Notes: generated from the sequence alone by a model not told the origin. Positions 8,571 to 17,121 are shown, counted from the first letter of the stretch. The stretch: 64,000 bases of DNA from Pseudomonas sp. RIT-PI-q (GCF_001297125.1 NZ_LHPC01000038.1:62001-126000), one strand, 5' to 3'. A program made the numbers and translations.

Positions 8571-9308
8571 ATGCGAAAAACGATAGAGGTGTCGCGCGTG
8601 AAGCGCTTCACCGCGAACGCGGTCGGCCGAGATTTCGCGGTCGGCGACATTCATGGCTATTTCACTCGGTTGCAGGCCGCGCTGGATGCAGCCGGGTTTA
8701 ATCCCTTGCTCGATCGCCTGTTCAGTGTCGGCGATCTGATTGACCGCGGGCCTGAGTGCCGCGATGTACTTCATTGGCTTGCCAGGCCCTGGTTCCATCC
8801 GGTGCGCGGCAACCATGACGACTACGTGGTTCACTTCGATACCTGCGACGTCGACAGCTGGATCTACAACGGCGGTTCATGGTTTGCAGGCCTGTCGCTA
8901 GCCGACCAGCAAGCTTTCTCGGCGCAGTTCGCCGAACTCCCTATCGCCATCGAAATCGAAACAGCACACGGCCTGATCGGCATCGTGCACGCCGACTGCC
9001 CGTTTCCATCGTGGGAGGAACTGCGAATAGAACTGGAAACGCCAGAAAACAATGTGCAACTGACGCAATTGCAGAATAGGTGCATGTGGTCACGACGGCG
9101 AATCGATCAGCTTGAGACGCAGGGTGTTGAAGGCCTACGCGCACTGGTGGTGGGACATACACCGCTTCGCAGGCCAGTCAGGCTTGGCAATGTGATTCAC
9201 ATCGACACCGCTGGCTGGAAACCGGACCGTGGTTATTTCACCCTTCTGAATCTCGACACACTGGAAACTATCCCCGCAATGCCACCCAACCAATCGCATA
9301 GGCAGTGA
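8571..9308 (+). CDS. Metallophosphoesterase / Ser-Thr protein phosphatase family
   Basis: The 245-residue protein has the PPP-family metal motifs in order: GDIHG (about residue 28), GDLIDRG (about 57), GNHD (about 83), and later VGHTP followed by HIDTAGW. These bind two metal ions and catalyse phosphoester hydrolysis, as in PrpA/PrpB-type or lambda-type phosphatases. The substrate is unknown. It stands alone between a degenerate tRNA-Leu copy and the intact tRNA-Leu, suggesting arrival with an integration event. An ATG at 8544 is an alternative start. Confidence 0.88.
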   Translation: MRKTIEVSRVKRFTANAVGRDFAVGDIHGYFTRLQAALDAAGFNPLLDRLFSVGDLIDRGPECRDVLHWLARPWFHPVRGNHDDYVVHFDTCDVDSWIYNGGSWFAGLSLADQQAFSAQFAELPIAIEIETAHGLIGIVHADCPFPSWEELRIELETPENNVQLTQLQNRCMWSRRRIDQLETQGVEGLRALVVGHTPLRRPVRLGNVIHIDTAGWKPDRGYFTLLNLDTLETIPAMPPNQSHRQ

Positions 9309-9340
9309 ATTGTGGAGCAGATGGAAAATAGCGACCCAGA

Positions 9341-9382
9341 AACAAACAAGGGTTTGCATCAGCTTTCGCCCGCAAACCCTTG
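9341..9382 (-). terminator. Terminator of tRNA-Leu
   Basis: On the minus strand an 11-bp perfect stem (CAAGGGTTTGC / GCAAACCCTTG) with a 14-base loop is followed by TTTGTTT. It begins 8 bases beyond the tRNA 3' CCA. The same hairpin is preserved in the decayed copy at 8378. Confidence 0.8.
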
Positions 9383-9390
9383 ATTTTAGA

Positions 9391-9477
9391 TGGTGCCCGA
9401 AGCCGGAATCGAACCGGCACGCCCTTACGAGCGGGGGATTTTAAGTCCCATGCGTCTACCAGTTTCGCCATTCGGGC
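9391..9477 (-). tRNA. tRNA-Leu (anticodon UAA)
   Basis: The 87-nt cloverleaf has acceptor arms GCCCGAA / TTCGGGC, encoded 3' CCA, a T-arm with GGTTCGATTCC, a long class-II variable arm, and the anticodon loop CTTAAAA (anticodon TAA, plus-strand positions 9441-9443). It lies downstream of tRNA-Cys on the same strand. Confidence 0.96.
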
Positions 9478-9625
9478 GGTAGCGCGGTAAAGCGGCCTGA
9501 CACTGCACATAACAATCTGGCAGTTCTGACGCTTGTGCAGCAGAGGAGGAAATATATACATCCCACCCCGGTGAAGCAAGTTCGCATCTACCCTTTTCAA
9601 GACTAAATCTTGCAGTGCAGTGCAA

Positions 9626-9661
9626 ATAAAAAAGCTCCGTAAATCATAGATCTACGGAGCT
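9626..9661 (-). terminator. Terminator after tRNA-Cys
   Basis: On the minus strand a 9-bp stem (AGCTCCGTA / TACGGAGCT) is followed by a T-rich tail. It lies 9 bases past the tRNA-Cys 3' end, so tRNA-Cys and tRNA-Leu are probably separate transcripts. Confidence 0.75.
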
Positions 9662-9670
9662 TGTTTAAAG

Positions 9671-9744
9671 TGGAGGCCGAGGTCGGAATCGAACCGGCGT
9701 AGGTGGATTTGCAATCCACTGCATAACCATTTTGCTACTCGGCC
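9671..9744 (-). tRNA. tRNA-Cys (anticodon GCA)
   Basis: The 74-nt cloverleaf has acceptor arms GGCCGAG / CTCGGCC, encoded CCA, T-arm GGTTCGATTCC and an anticodon loop reading TTGCAAA. It is typical of Pseudomonas tRNA-Cys. Confidence 0.96.
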
Positions 9745-9977
9745 TCAAACATCTGATGTCATGTAGCACAACACCAAACGCGTACAAACTTGGATTTAGA
9801 TACTTGATCTAACTCCTTGAAAACATTGAGCTTTTTGAGCGGTCAGTGCTTTCGATGGCGTGAATTATGTACTGATTTCCCGAGGCTGGCAACCCCTTGA
9901 TTTCAAAAAAAATTCTACCGGGCGGTTTGCCTGTTTTTCCAGAGTCATACTGCCCCACCAGACTCCAGATAGCACGC

Positions 9978-10355
9978 TTAAGCCCGTCCAACTTCCACCT
10001 CGTCGCCGTTCAACCGCACCGGCCAGACACGCAGGCGCTGTTGCGGATACTCCAGGCAACTGCCGTCCTCCAGGCGGAAATGTTGCTTGTAGATTGGCGA
10101 AGCAACGACCAGATCACCCTTGATGCTCCCCACCAACCCACGACCGATGACGTTCGCCCCGGATTGCGGGTCATGGTTGTCGATGGCGTAGAGGGTCCGG
10201 CCCTCCGCAGCCGGCAGGTAGAACAGTGCCACTTGTGCGCCGTCGAGCCAGACGACGACGCCGGAGTTGCTGACGAGGTCCTGTTGTTCGCACACCGTTT
10301 GCCAGACTTCGGTGTTTTTCAGGGAGTCGATGCGTTGGGTATTGGACTGGCTCAT
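9978..10355 (-). CDS. nirD: Nitrite reductase (NADH) small subunit NirD
   Basis: NirD is the small partner of the assimilatory NADH nitrite reductase that reduces nitrite to ammonium in the cytoplasm. The 125 residues have the Rieske-like fold (VVVWLDGAQVALF, then LYAIDNHDP and GSIKGDLVVASPIYKQHF) but lack the Cys/His cluster ligands, as is usual for NirD. The ATG overlaps the nirB stop by one base, so the two are co-translated. Confidence 0.93.
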   Translation of the reverse strand: MSQSNTQRIDSLKNTEVWQTVCEQQDLVSNSGVVVWLDGAQVALFYLPAAEGRTLYAIDNHDPQSGANVIGRGLVGSIKGDLVVASPIYKQHFRLEDGSCLEYPQQRLRVWPVRLNGDEVEVGRA

Positions 10356-12916
10356 CAGGCAATCTCCTCGGTGACAGGGATAAGGTTGAGTTCGGCGGCC
10401 ATGATCGGGCGCCGTTGGCCGCGCTCCTGGACGAAGTGGATGTCTGGGTCCGGGCGTTTATCGTTGACGAAGGTGCGGAAGCGCTTGAGTTTTTCCGGGT
10501 CTTTGAGGGCGTTGGCCCATTCGCATTCATAGCGGTCGACCACCAACTGCATTTGCGCTTCGAGTTCTGCGCCGAGCCCGAGGCTGTCGTGGATGATCAC
10601 GTCCTTGAGGTAATCGAGGCCGCCTTCGAGGCTTTCGCGCCACACCGAGGTGCGCTGCAATTTGTCGGCGGTGCGGATGTAGAACATCAGGAAGCGGTCG
10701 ATGTATCGGATCAGGCTTTCATCGTCGAGGTCGGTGGCGAACAGTTCGGCGTGGCGTGGGCGCATGCCGCCGTTGCCGGCGATGTAGAGATTCCAGCCCT
10801 TCTCCGTGGCGATCACGCCAACGTCTTTGCTCTGTGCCTCGGCGCACTCGCGGGTGCAACCGGACACCGCGAATTTGAGCTTGTGCGGCGAGCGCAGGCC
10901 CTTGTAGCGGTCCTCGATGGTCAGGGCCATTTGTACGCTGTCCTGCACGCCGTAACGGCACCAGGTGCTGCCGACGCAGGACTTCACCGTGCGGGTCGAT
11001 TTGCCATAGGCGTGCCCGGTTTCGAAACCGGCTTCGATCAACTCGCCCCAGATTTCCGGCAACTGATGTAACTGGGCGCCGAACAGGTCGATACGTTGGC
11101 CACCGGTGATTTTGGTGTAGAGGTCATATTTCTTCGCCACCACACCAATCGCGATCAGCTTGTCGGCGGTGATTTCACCGCCGGGGATGCGCGGCACTAC
11201 CGAATAGGTGCCGTTTTTTTGCATGTTGGCCATGAAGGTATCGTTGGTGTCCTGCAACGGCACCAGTGAGGCGTCCATGATCGGCTGATTCCAGCACGAA
11301 GCGAGGATCGAGCCCACGGCCGGTTTGCAGACATCGCAACCGGTGTGGCCACGGCCATGCTTGGCCAGCAGTTCTTCGAAGGTGATCACCCCTTCTACCC
11401 GCACCAGCGCGTACAGCTCCTGACGGGTATAGGCGAAGTGTTCGCAGAGGCTTTTGTCGACACTGACGCCACGGGCGATCAGTTCGTGTTCGAAGACTTG
11501 CTTGAGCAAACCGGCACAACCGCCGCAGCCAGTACACGCCTTGGTCTGCGACTTGAGCTGGCCGAGGTCGGTGCAGCCGCCGTCGATGGCCGAGCAGATG
11601 GCGCCCTTGGTGACGTTATGGCACGAGCAGACGGTTGCCGATTCAGGCAACGCGCCTGGCCCCAGGGCTGGTGCGCCCTCGGACGACGGCAGAATCAGGC
11701 TGGCTGGTTCGGACGGCAGCGCAATGGCGTTCTGCATGTATTGCAACAGGGTGTCGTAATAGCTGTTGTCGCCAACCAGCACCGCACCGAGTACGTGTTT
11801 GCCGGTCGCGTCCACCACCAGGCGTCGATAGCTGGCCGTGGTTTCGTCGATGAACTGATAACTGCGTGCACCCGGCGTGTTGGCGTGAGCGTCACCGATG
11901 GAGCCGACATCGACGCCCAGCAGCTTGAGCTTGGTCGACATGTCCGCGCCCATGAACGGCTCGGCGACCTCGTGGCCCAGCCGCGCCGCGACGCTGCGAG
12001 CCATCTGGTAGCCCGGCGCGCCCAGGCCGAACAGGCTGCCATTCCAGGAGGCGCACTCGCCGATGGCGTAAATGTTCGGATCAATGCTCAGGCACTCATC
12101 GTCAATTACCACGCCGCCGCGCGGACCGATTTCCAGTGCGCACTGGCGGGCCAGCGCATCTTGTGCGCGGATACCGGCCGAAAACACGATCAGGTCAGTT
12201 TCGAGGAATTCGTCATTGGCAAAATTCATGCGGTAGCGGTAATGCTCGCCGGCACTGATCGATTGAGTGGCGCGCGACAGGTGCACACCGACGCCAAGCC
12301 TTTCAATCTGCGACTTCAGCGCAAAGCCGCCCATCTCGTCCAGCTGCACCGGCATCAGGCGCGGGGCGAATTCCACGACATGCGCTTCCAGGCCCAAGCT
12401 TTTCAGCGCATTGGCGGCCTCAAGGCCCAGCAAGCCACCGCCCACCACCACACCGCGCCGGGCGTTGGTAGCCGCTGTACGGATAGCGTCGAGGTCTTCG
12501 AGGGTTCGATAGACCAGGCGCGAGTCGCCCTCGGCGCCTTCGATCGGCGGCACAAACGGGTAGGACCCGGTGGCCAGGACCAATTTGTCGTAAGTGACGC
12601 AACCTTGCGCGGTAATTACCTCACGCCGGGCGCGGTCGATTTCCAGGACCGGGACACCCAAATGCAGGGTGACGCCCGGCGTCTGGTAAAGCGACGCGTC
12701 AGACAGCGCCAGTGATTCGGCATCACGGCCGGAGAAGTATTCGGACAGGTGCACGCGGTCGTAGGCTCGCATCGGCTCCTCGCTGAAGACGTGCAGCCGA
12801 TAGTGATCGAGCGCACCGCGCTCGATCAGTTGTTCGACGCAATGATGTCCGACCATGCCATTGCCGATCACGATCAGCGTTTGCAGCTTGTTCAACGTGG
12901 CAACATTGGAGTTCAT
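10355..12916 (-). CDS. nirB: Nitrite reductase (NADH) large subunit NirB
   Basis: NirB is the siroheme-containing enzyme that transfers six electrons from NADH to nitrite. Domains in order are an FAD/NADH oxidoreductase (IVIGNGMVGHHC at the N-terminus, second Rossmann GVVVGGGLLGLEAA near 140), a BFD-type [2Fe-2S] region (CSCHNV and CTGCGGC, near 430-470), a ferredoxin-like half domain, and the [4Fe-4S]/siroheme site with CVGSTWC and CTREC (near 640-680). About 853 residues from the ATG at 12916; a TTG at 12943 is an alternative. It overlaps nirD and is preceded by an attenuator-like terminator. Confidence 0.95.
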   Translation of the reverse strand: MNSNVATLNKLQTLIVIGNGMVGHHCVEQLIERGALDHYRLHVFSEEPMRAYDRVHLSEYFSGRDAESLALSDASLYQTPGVTLHLGVPVLEIDRARREVITAQGCVTYDKLVLATGSYPFVPPIEGAEGDSRLVYRTLEDLDAIRTAATNARRGVVVGGGLLGLEAANALKSLGLEAHVVEFAPRLMPVQLDEMGGFALKSQIERLGVGVHLSRATQSISAGEHYRYRMNFANDEFLETDLIVFSAGIRAQDALARQCALEIGPRGGVVIDDECLSIDPNIYAIGECASWNGSLFGLGAPGYQMARSVAARLGHEVAEPFMGADMSTKLKLLGVDVGSIGDAHANTPGARSYQFIDETTASYRRLVVDATGKHVLGAVLVGDNSYYDTLLQYMQNAIALPSEPASLILPSSEGAPALGPGALPESATVCSCHNVTKGAICSAIDGGCTDLGQLKSQTKACTGCGGCAGLLKQVFEHELIARGVSVDKSLCEHFAYTRQELYALVRVEGVITFEELLAKHGRGHTGCDVCKPAVGSILASCWNQPIMDASLVPLQDTNDTFMANMQKNGTYSVVPRIPGGEITADKLIAIGVVAKKYDLYTKITGGQRIDLFGAQLHQLPEIWGELIEAGFETGHAYGKSTRTVKSCVGSTWCRYGVQDSVQMALTIEDRYKGLRSPHKLKFAVSGCTRECAEAQSKDVGVIATEKGWNLYIAGNGGMRPRHAELFATDLDDESLIRYIDRFLMFYIRTADKLQRTSVWRESLEGGLDYLKDVIIHDSLGLGAELEAQMQLVVDRYECEWANALKDPEKLKRFRTFVNDKRPDPDIHFVQERGQRRPIMAAELNLIPVTEEIA

Positions 12917-12948
12917 AAGAAGCACCCGGCTAAAACGGTTCAAAAAGC

Positions 12949-12985
12949 AAAAAAAAACGCCTGAAACCTTTGCGGTTCCAGGCGT
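12949..12985 (-). terminator. Attenuator-like terminator in the nirBD leader
   Basis: On the minus strand the stem ACGCCTGGAACC / GGTTTCAGGCGT (one mismatch) with a short loop is followed by a run of nine T. It lies 33 bases before the nirB start, leaving no space for a promoter between, so nirBD transcripts must read through it. This is the pattern of NasT/NasR-type antitermination of nitrate and nitrite assimilation genes. Confidence 0.8.
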
Positions 12986-13269
12986 CTTTGCCTGTTCTTT
13001 TGCGGTGTTAGCACCAGACGTCTATGCCTGATCCACCGATGTTGCCCACGAATCGATCGTCGTTGACCGAGGGAGCTGCCCACTCGACTGCGTTTGCGGT
13101 GGGCCTGAACAGTGTCTTGCAGCGTTTGTGCCAGATCGCGCAGACAGCGCTTCGAGCAGGCTTTTCAGGCGTGTGACTGTTGAAGCGGCATGGGAAGCCA
13201 TCCGGCGTTTGCCATCGCATAGTGCAGAGACCTGCCCCACGGCTTTATAAAAGTGCACAAATGACAGCG
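12986..13269 (-). promoter_or_regulatory. nirBD leader and promoter region
   Basis: About 280 bases separate the attenuator from the LysR gene. They contain several potential hairpins (for example CGGATGG / CCATGCCG and GCCCAC / GTGGGC) and a sigma-54-like site at 13118-13133. A 59-codon open frame ending at 13022 (starting MASHAASTV) is visible but has no convincing ribosome site. The region most likely carries the promoter and the RNA target of an antiterminator. Confidence 0.5.
13118..13133 (-). promoter_or_regulatory. Possible sigma-54 promoter for nirBD
   Basis: The minus-strand sequence TGGCACAAACGCTGCA keeps the GG-N10-GC core of -24/-12 promoters and differs from consensus at two positions. 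It would place transcription start about 190 bases before nirB. The site could be fortuitous within the structured leader. Confidence 0.35.
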
Positions 13270-14175
13270 CTACATGGGTTTGACGTCGCCGTCGACCGCA
13301 AAAGCATCGCGTAAATAGTCGGTAAACGCCCGCACTCGAGCCGACTGCCGGCGATCCGGGGGAGACACTGCATGGATGGGCAGAGATGACGGTGTGTGCC
13401 CATCCAGCAACGCCAGCACTCGCCCGGCCTGCAGGTCCTCGCGAAATAACCATGATGGGGAAAGTGATATGCCTAATCCACTCAGGACCATTTGCCGAAT
13501 CGACTCGCTGTTGTTGCTGCGTACATTGCCCTTGACCTGCACGCTGCTCCATTGGCCGCCGTGCTCGAAACTCCAGTTGTCGAAGTGTTCCAGTTGATTG
13601 AACACGAGGCAGTTGTGAAAGCGCAGATCATCAGGTGTTGCAGGCCACCCGTGTTGCTCAAGATACGTCGGGGACGCGAACACCCGACGTCTTGTCAGGC
13701 CGATTTGCCTGGCGACCAGACTGCTGTCCTTTAACTCGCCTATTCGCACGGCAACATCGATCCCCTCGCTGACCAGGTCGACGTTTTTGTCGCTTAGTTG
13801 CAAGTCGATCGTCACGTCGGGATGTTGCTGGAGAAAACCGTGCAGCCGCGGCGCTATCTGTATCCGTCCGAAACTGCCTGAAGACGCGATGCGCAGTGCA
13901 CCGGCAACCCGCTCCTGCCCAGTCTGAAAACTGTGCTCGGCGTTGTCCACAGCCGCCAGAATCAACCGGCAATGTTCGTAGTAGCGCTGACCTTCGTCCG
14001 TCAAACAAAGGTTGCGCGTGCTGCGGGCAAACAGTCGGCCGCCCAGCCGCGTTTCCAGGGCGCCTATCTGCTTGCTGATCGTCGGCTGACTGAGCCCGAT
14101 CTCTCGGGCAACGGCTGAGAAGCTGCCCCGCTCGACCACTCGCATAAAAATCGCCATCGCTTCCAACGTATCCAT
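13270..14175 (-). CDS. LysR-family transcriptional regulator
   Basis: The 301 residues have the LysR N-terminal helix-turn-helix (VVERGSFSAVAREIGLSQPT, about residues 13-32) and a substrate-binding domain typical of the DsdC/AaeR-like subgroup (VAVRIGELKDSSLVAR). It is divergent from the quinone oxidoreductase at 14304, with 128 bases between, and probably regulates it in response to an aromatic or redox signal. Confidence 0.9.
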   Translation of the reverse strand: MDTLEAMAIFMRVVERGSFSAVAREIGLSQPTISKQIGALETRLGGRLFARSTRNLCLTDEGQRYYEHCRLILAAVDNAEHSFQTGQERVAGALRIASSGSFGRIQIAPRLHGFLQQHPDVTIDLQLSDKNVDLVSEGIDVAVRIGELKDSSLVARQIGLTRRRVFASPTYLEQHGWPATPDDLRFHNCLVFNQLEHFDNWSFEHGGQWSSVQVKGNVRSNNSESIRQMVLSGLGISLSPSWLFREDLQAGRVLALLDGHTPSSLPIHAVSPPDRRQSARVRAFTDYLRDAFAVDGDVKPM

Positions 14176-14303
14176 AGCCGCCCACTTAGCGATGATTTGG
14201 AATTAATACTATAGGCATTTGCCCTCTTATCGGCATCCCTCTGCTGCGTGAGACTGTACCCATCGCCCCCAAGTGGCAGTCATCATTTCAACAGGAGTTC
14301 CAC

Positions 14304-15299
14304 ATGAGCCAGAAAACCATGTTCGCTGCCGTCGCTCGGCATCCTGCGAGCGCTTTACAGATTCAGAACCTGCCGTTGCCTGAGATCAGCGCCCGACAGG
14401 TATTGGTCAAGATCATCGCCAGTGGCGTAAATCCTTTGGATACGAAAATCAGCAACGGTCAGGGACTTCACGCCCGCCAACCTTTGCCCGCTGTTTTGGG
14501 GATGGATCTGGCCGGTGTGATTGAAGCGGTCGGTGCCGACGTCACGGCATTTAAAATCGGCGACGAGGTTTACGGCATGGCCGGTGGCATTGGCGGCCAA
14601 CAGGGTTCGCTGGCGCAATACATCGCCGTCGATGCCGACTTGCTGGCGCTTAAGCCGCGTAACCTGAGCATGCGCGAAGCTGCTGCATTGCCTCTGATTT
14701 TCATTACCGCGTGGGAAGGTTTTGTGGACCGGGCCAATGTTCGGTCGGGGCATCGGGTGTTGGTGCAAGGTGGCGCCGGAGGCGTCGGACATGTTGCTGT
14801 TCAGATTGCCAAGGCACGCGGCGCAGAAGTATTCGCTACCGGGAGTGCTAAAGGACTCGGAATAATCGAGCGCTTCGGTGCCACAGCCATTGACTACCGA
14901 GCACAGAAGCCTGCGGATTATCTTGAGCAATGCACCGACGGTGAGGGTTTCGACATCGTGTACGACACCGTCGGCGGTGCGACACTGGACGCCTCGTTCG
15001 CCGTGGCGAAGGTCTACACCGGCCACGTCGTCAGTTGCCTCGGGTGGGGTGAACACACACTCGCGCCACTGTCGTTTCGCGGTGCGACCTATTCCGGGGT
15101 GTTCACCTTGCTGCCATTAATTACCGGCAAAGGACGCAAGCACCACGGCGAAATCCTCGCTGAAGCCACCGTAATGGCCGAAGCAGGACAGTTGCGGGTT
15201 CTGCTGGACGATCGGCGCTTTACGCTCGACACCGTTAATGACGCCTATGCGATTGTTGCCGGGGGTGAGGCAACGGGTAAGGTCGTTGTCGATATCTAA
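14304..15299 (+). CDS. Quinone oxidoreductase / MDR-family reductase
   Basis: This 331-residue medium-chain reductase has a GroES-like N-terminal half (ASGVNPLDTKI, ending LGMDLAGVIEAVG) and an NADPH-binding Rossmann domain (VLVQGGAGGVGHVAVQIAKA, about residues 152-171). It lacks the catalytic zinc Cys/His set of alcohol dehydrogenases, which fits a QOR-type NADPH:quinone or enone reductase. CAGGAG upstream supports the start. A divergent LysR gene probably controls it. Confidence 0.87.
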   Translation: MSQKTMFAAVARHPASALQIQNLPLPEISARQVLVKIIASGVNPLDTKISNGQGLHARQPLPAVLGMDLAGVIEAVGADVTAFKIGDEVYGMAGGIGGQQGSLAQYIAVDADLLALKPRNLSMREAAALPLIFITAWEGFVDRANVRSGHRVLVQGGAGGVGHVAVQIAKARGAEVFATGSAKGLGIIERFGATAIDYRAQKPADYLEQCTDGEGFDIVYDTVGGATLDASFAVAKVYTGHVVSCLGWGEHTLAPLSFRGATYSGVFTLLPLITGKGRKHHGEILAEATVMAEAGQLRVLLDDRRFTLDTVNDAYAIVAGGEATGKVVVDI

Positions 15300-15317
15300 C
15301 TGACTCACTCAAAGGGT

Positions 15318-15343
15318 GCAAAAAAGGGAGATACATCTCCCTT
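15318..15343 (-). terminator. Terminator between convergent genes
   Basis: The stem AAGGGAG / CTCCCTT with a six-base loop is followed on the minus strand by six T. It ends the tautomerase transcript and may also serve the convergent oxidoreductase gene. Confidence 0.7.
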
Positions 15344-15358
15344 CATTGAGTATCGATA

Positions 15359-15751
15359 TTATTCCTTCGGTTCGTACTGCATTTCTCCATTACCAAAGGA
15401 CCAATCCTCGCGCTTCACATCGATCAAGTTGATCCAGATGTCCTCCTTGCGCAGCCCGGTTCTGGTGTGAATCGCGTCGGCGATCGCCTTGTAGAACGCT
15501 TTTTTGATCTCAACCGTGCGCCCGGCAACCCAGGTTATCTGGATAAAAATGATGTCCGGCGTGTAGGTCAAACCGAGATAACCTGCAGAGGGATAGACCA
15601 ATTCATCCTTTGCATGGCGATGGATAATCTGAAATCTGTCGTGCTCCGGAACATTGGCAATATTGATCATCGCCTCATAAACAACATCGCCAATGGCGGC
15701 GACTGTTTCTGCTGAGGTGTGCGCGGCAACGTCGATTCTGGCTAATGGCAT
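15359..15751 (-). CDS. Tautomerase-superfamily protein (4-OT/MIF-like)
   Basis: The 130-residue protein starts MPLARID, so removal of Met would expose an N-terminal proline, the catalytic base of the tautomerase superfamily. It contains the two beta-alpha-beta units expected of a fused, CHMI/MSAD-like member (HTSAETVAAIGDVVYEAM and GRTVEIKKAFYKAIADAI). AGGA 9 bases upstream selects the ATG at 15751 over 15760. It is divergent from the LysR gene at 15883. Confidence 0.85.
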   Translation of the reverse strand: MPLARIDVAAHTSAETVAAIGDVVYEAMINIANVPEHDRFQIIHRHAKDELVYPSAGYLGLTYTPDIIFIQITWVAGRTVEIKKAFYKAIADAIHTRTGLRKEDIWINLIDVKREDWSFGNGEMQYEPKE

Positions 15752-15882
15752 GGGGGGCATTCCTGATTGAATGGGATGTGCTCGTACGGCCGGAACAAAT
15801 GATTTGGCACGTGGCAATACGCTAGGCTGGACGACAAAATTCATCAAGCGCATTATTTGCTCGATATAAATGAGTATTACGC

Positions 15883-16791
15883 ATGCTATTTGAAGATCTG
15901 AAAGCTTTTGTCGCGGTGATTGAGTGCGCCTCACTGACCAAAGCCGCCGAAGTTTTATGCATAACCCAGTCGGCGGTCTCCCGGCGAATTCAACATCTGG
16001 AGGAGTCGCTGAACGTCAGCTTGTTCGATCGCACCAGTCGCCCTCCTGTACCCACTGCCATGGGTCACCGAATCTATGCGTCCGCTGTCGGTTTACTGCG
16101 CGATGCCCACTACCTGCTGAGCATTCCGCAGGAAGATGCGTTGCCGAGCGGCAGATTCCGGGTCGGGTTTACACAAATGGTTGCGGACGCGGTGGCTTTC
16201 GACGTTGTGACCCGTATGCGGGAGAAATTTCCTGATCTTGAGATGCAACTTATTACTGACTGGAGCTCCGAATTGGAGCATTTGATACTGCATGGGGCAT
16301 TGGACGCAGCAACGCTGATGCTGCCCGCCCCCAGCAACCTGCCTGACGGACTGAAAGGCCAGCGGGTGACCACGCTTGAGATCCTCGTGGTTCAAAGCAA
16401 AGAAAAGCCGGTCGTGGGCTCGCATAGCGATATCAAAAGCTTGTCTGGCAAAGAGTGGATCCTGAACCCCAAGGGGTGCGGGTATCGAGCAGCTCTGGAA
16501 GCGGCAATGGGCGGACAGGGGCAAAAACTGAAACTGGGGGTCGACACTCATAGCGCGGCCATGCAGATGCGGATGGTCGTGGCCGGATTGGGGCTCGGTT
16601 TGATCCCCGTGCAACTCCTGCAAAGCAGTCCGTCAGCGGATCAATTGTCCATCGTCGAAATCAACGACTTCTCGCTCAAGATGGACATCTGGATTGTTCA
16701 GTCCACCCAACCTGGAAACCTGAGGCAGGCGTATGACCTGCTGATCGATAGGGTGTTGGATGGCTTACGGGTGCCAGTCGGTGACGCCTGA
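15883..16791 (+). CDS. LysR-family transcriptional regulator
   Basis: The 302 residues begin MLFEDLKAFVAV and have the LysR winged helix-turn-helix (SLTKAAEVLCITQSAVSRRI, about residues 16-35), then a periplasmic-binding-like effector domain ending in RVLDGLRV. It is divergent from the tautomerase gene, its probable target, with 131 bases between the starts. Effector unknown. Confidence 0.9.
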   Translation: MLFEDLKAFVAVIECASLTKAAEVLCITQSAVSRRIQHLEESLNVSLFDRTSRPPVPTAMGHRIYASAVGLLRDAHYLLSIPQEDALPSGRFRVGFTQMVADAVAFDVVTRMREKFPDLEMQLITDWSSELEHLILHGALDAATLMLPAPSNLPDGLKGQRVTTLEILVVQSKEKPVVGSHSDIKSLSGKEWILNPKGCGYRAALEAAMGGQGQKLKLGVDTHSAAMQMRMVVAGLGLGLIPVQLLQSSPSADQLSIVEINDFSLKMDIWIVQSTQPGNLRQAYDLLIDRVLDGLRVPVGDA

Positions 16792-16807
16792 AGCGCCCCA
16801 TCCTCAG

Positions 16808-16912
16808 CAGCCTCTGATGAAAGGCTGAAACCTTGCGCAGAACAAGCGGGTCCTACTAATACTGACCCGCGTTGTACATCTGCCCGGGGTTGGTACGCGT
16901 ACTGCCTGGGCA
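16808..16912 (+). other. Intergenic run of three stem-loops
   Basis: Three consecutive perfect stems are visible: CAGCCT / AGGCTG (16808-16827), GCGGGTC / GACCCGC (16846-16870) and TGCCC / GGGCA (16881-16912). They lie between the LysR gene and a tiny membrane ORF. They may form a leader or small RNA; no known RNA family is recognised. Confidence 0.4.
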
Positions 16913-17017
16913 GGGCTGGGCTATTTGAATTGCCAAATGGAAGGGCGCGCAAAAGGTGCAGTACCTATGTGCAGCACCCTCGTATCGCAATCCTATTCAG
17001 ATTGAAAGGTGGGCTTC

Positions 17018-17092
17018 ATGAACAACATCATCTACATCGTCGGATTAGTTGTGGTAGTCGTAGTGGTCCTGTCGTTCCTCGGCTTTGCATAG
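17018..17092 (+). CDS. Tiny single-span membrane protein (24 aa)
   Basis: The product MNNIIYIVG followed by a run of valines and leucines ending SFLGFA is one hydrophobic transmembrane segment. AAAGGTGGG 6 bases before the ATG is a strong ribosome site. Such tiny proteins usually act by binding a membrane partner, but no partner is evident. It is far shorter than normal gene-calling limits. Confidence 0.6.
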   Translation: MNNIIYIVGLVVVVVVVLSFLGFA

Positions 17093-17121
17093 GTCGCTGC
17101 ATAGAGTCGCTGGGTGGCCCA

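Noticed and set aside
8378..9477. A live integrative element at tRNA-Leu
   Set aside because: No integrase, excisionase or replication gene lies between the two copies, and the left copy has diverged, so at most a relic remains.
9809..9991. A 60-codon minus-strand frame near tRNA-Cys and nirD
   Set aside because: It overlaps the nirD end, lacks a ribosome site and has no recognisable motif.
13022..13201. A 59-codon frame in the nirBD leader (starting MASHAASTV)
   Set aside because: No clear ribosome site, and the region is better explained as a structured leader. It would deserve a check as a leader peptide only if conserved.
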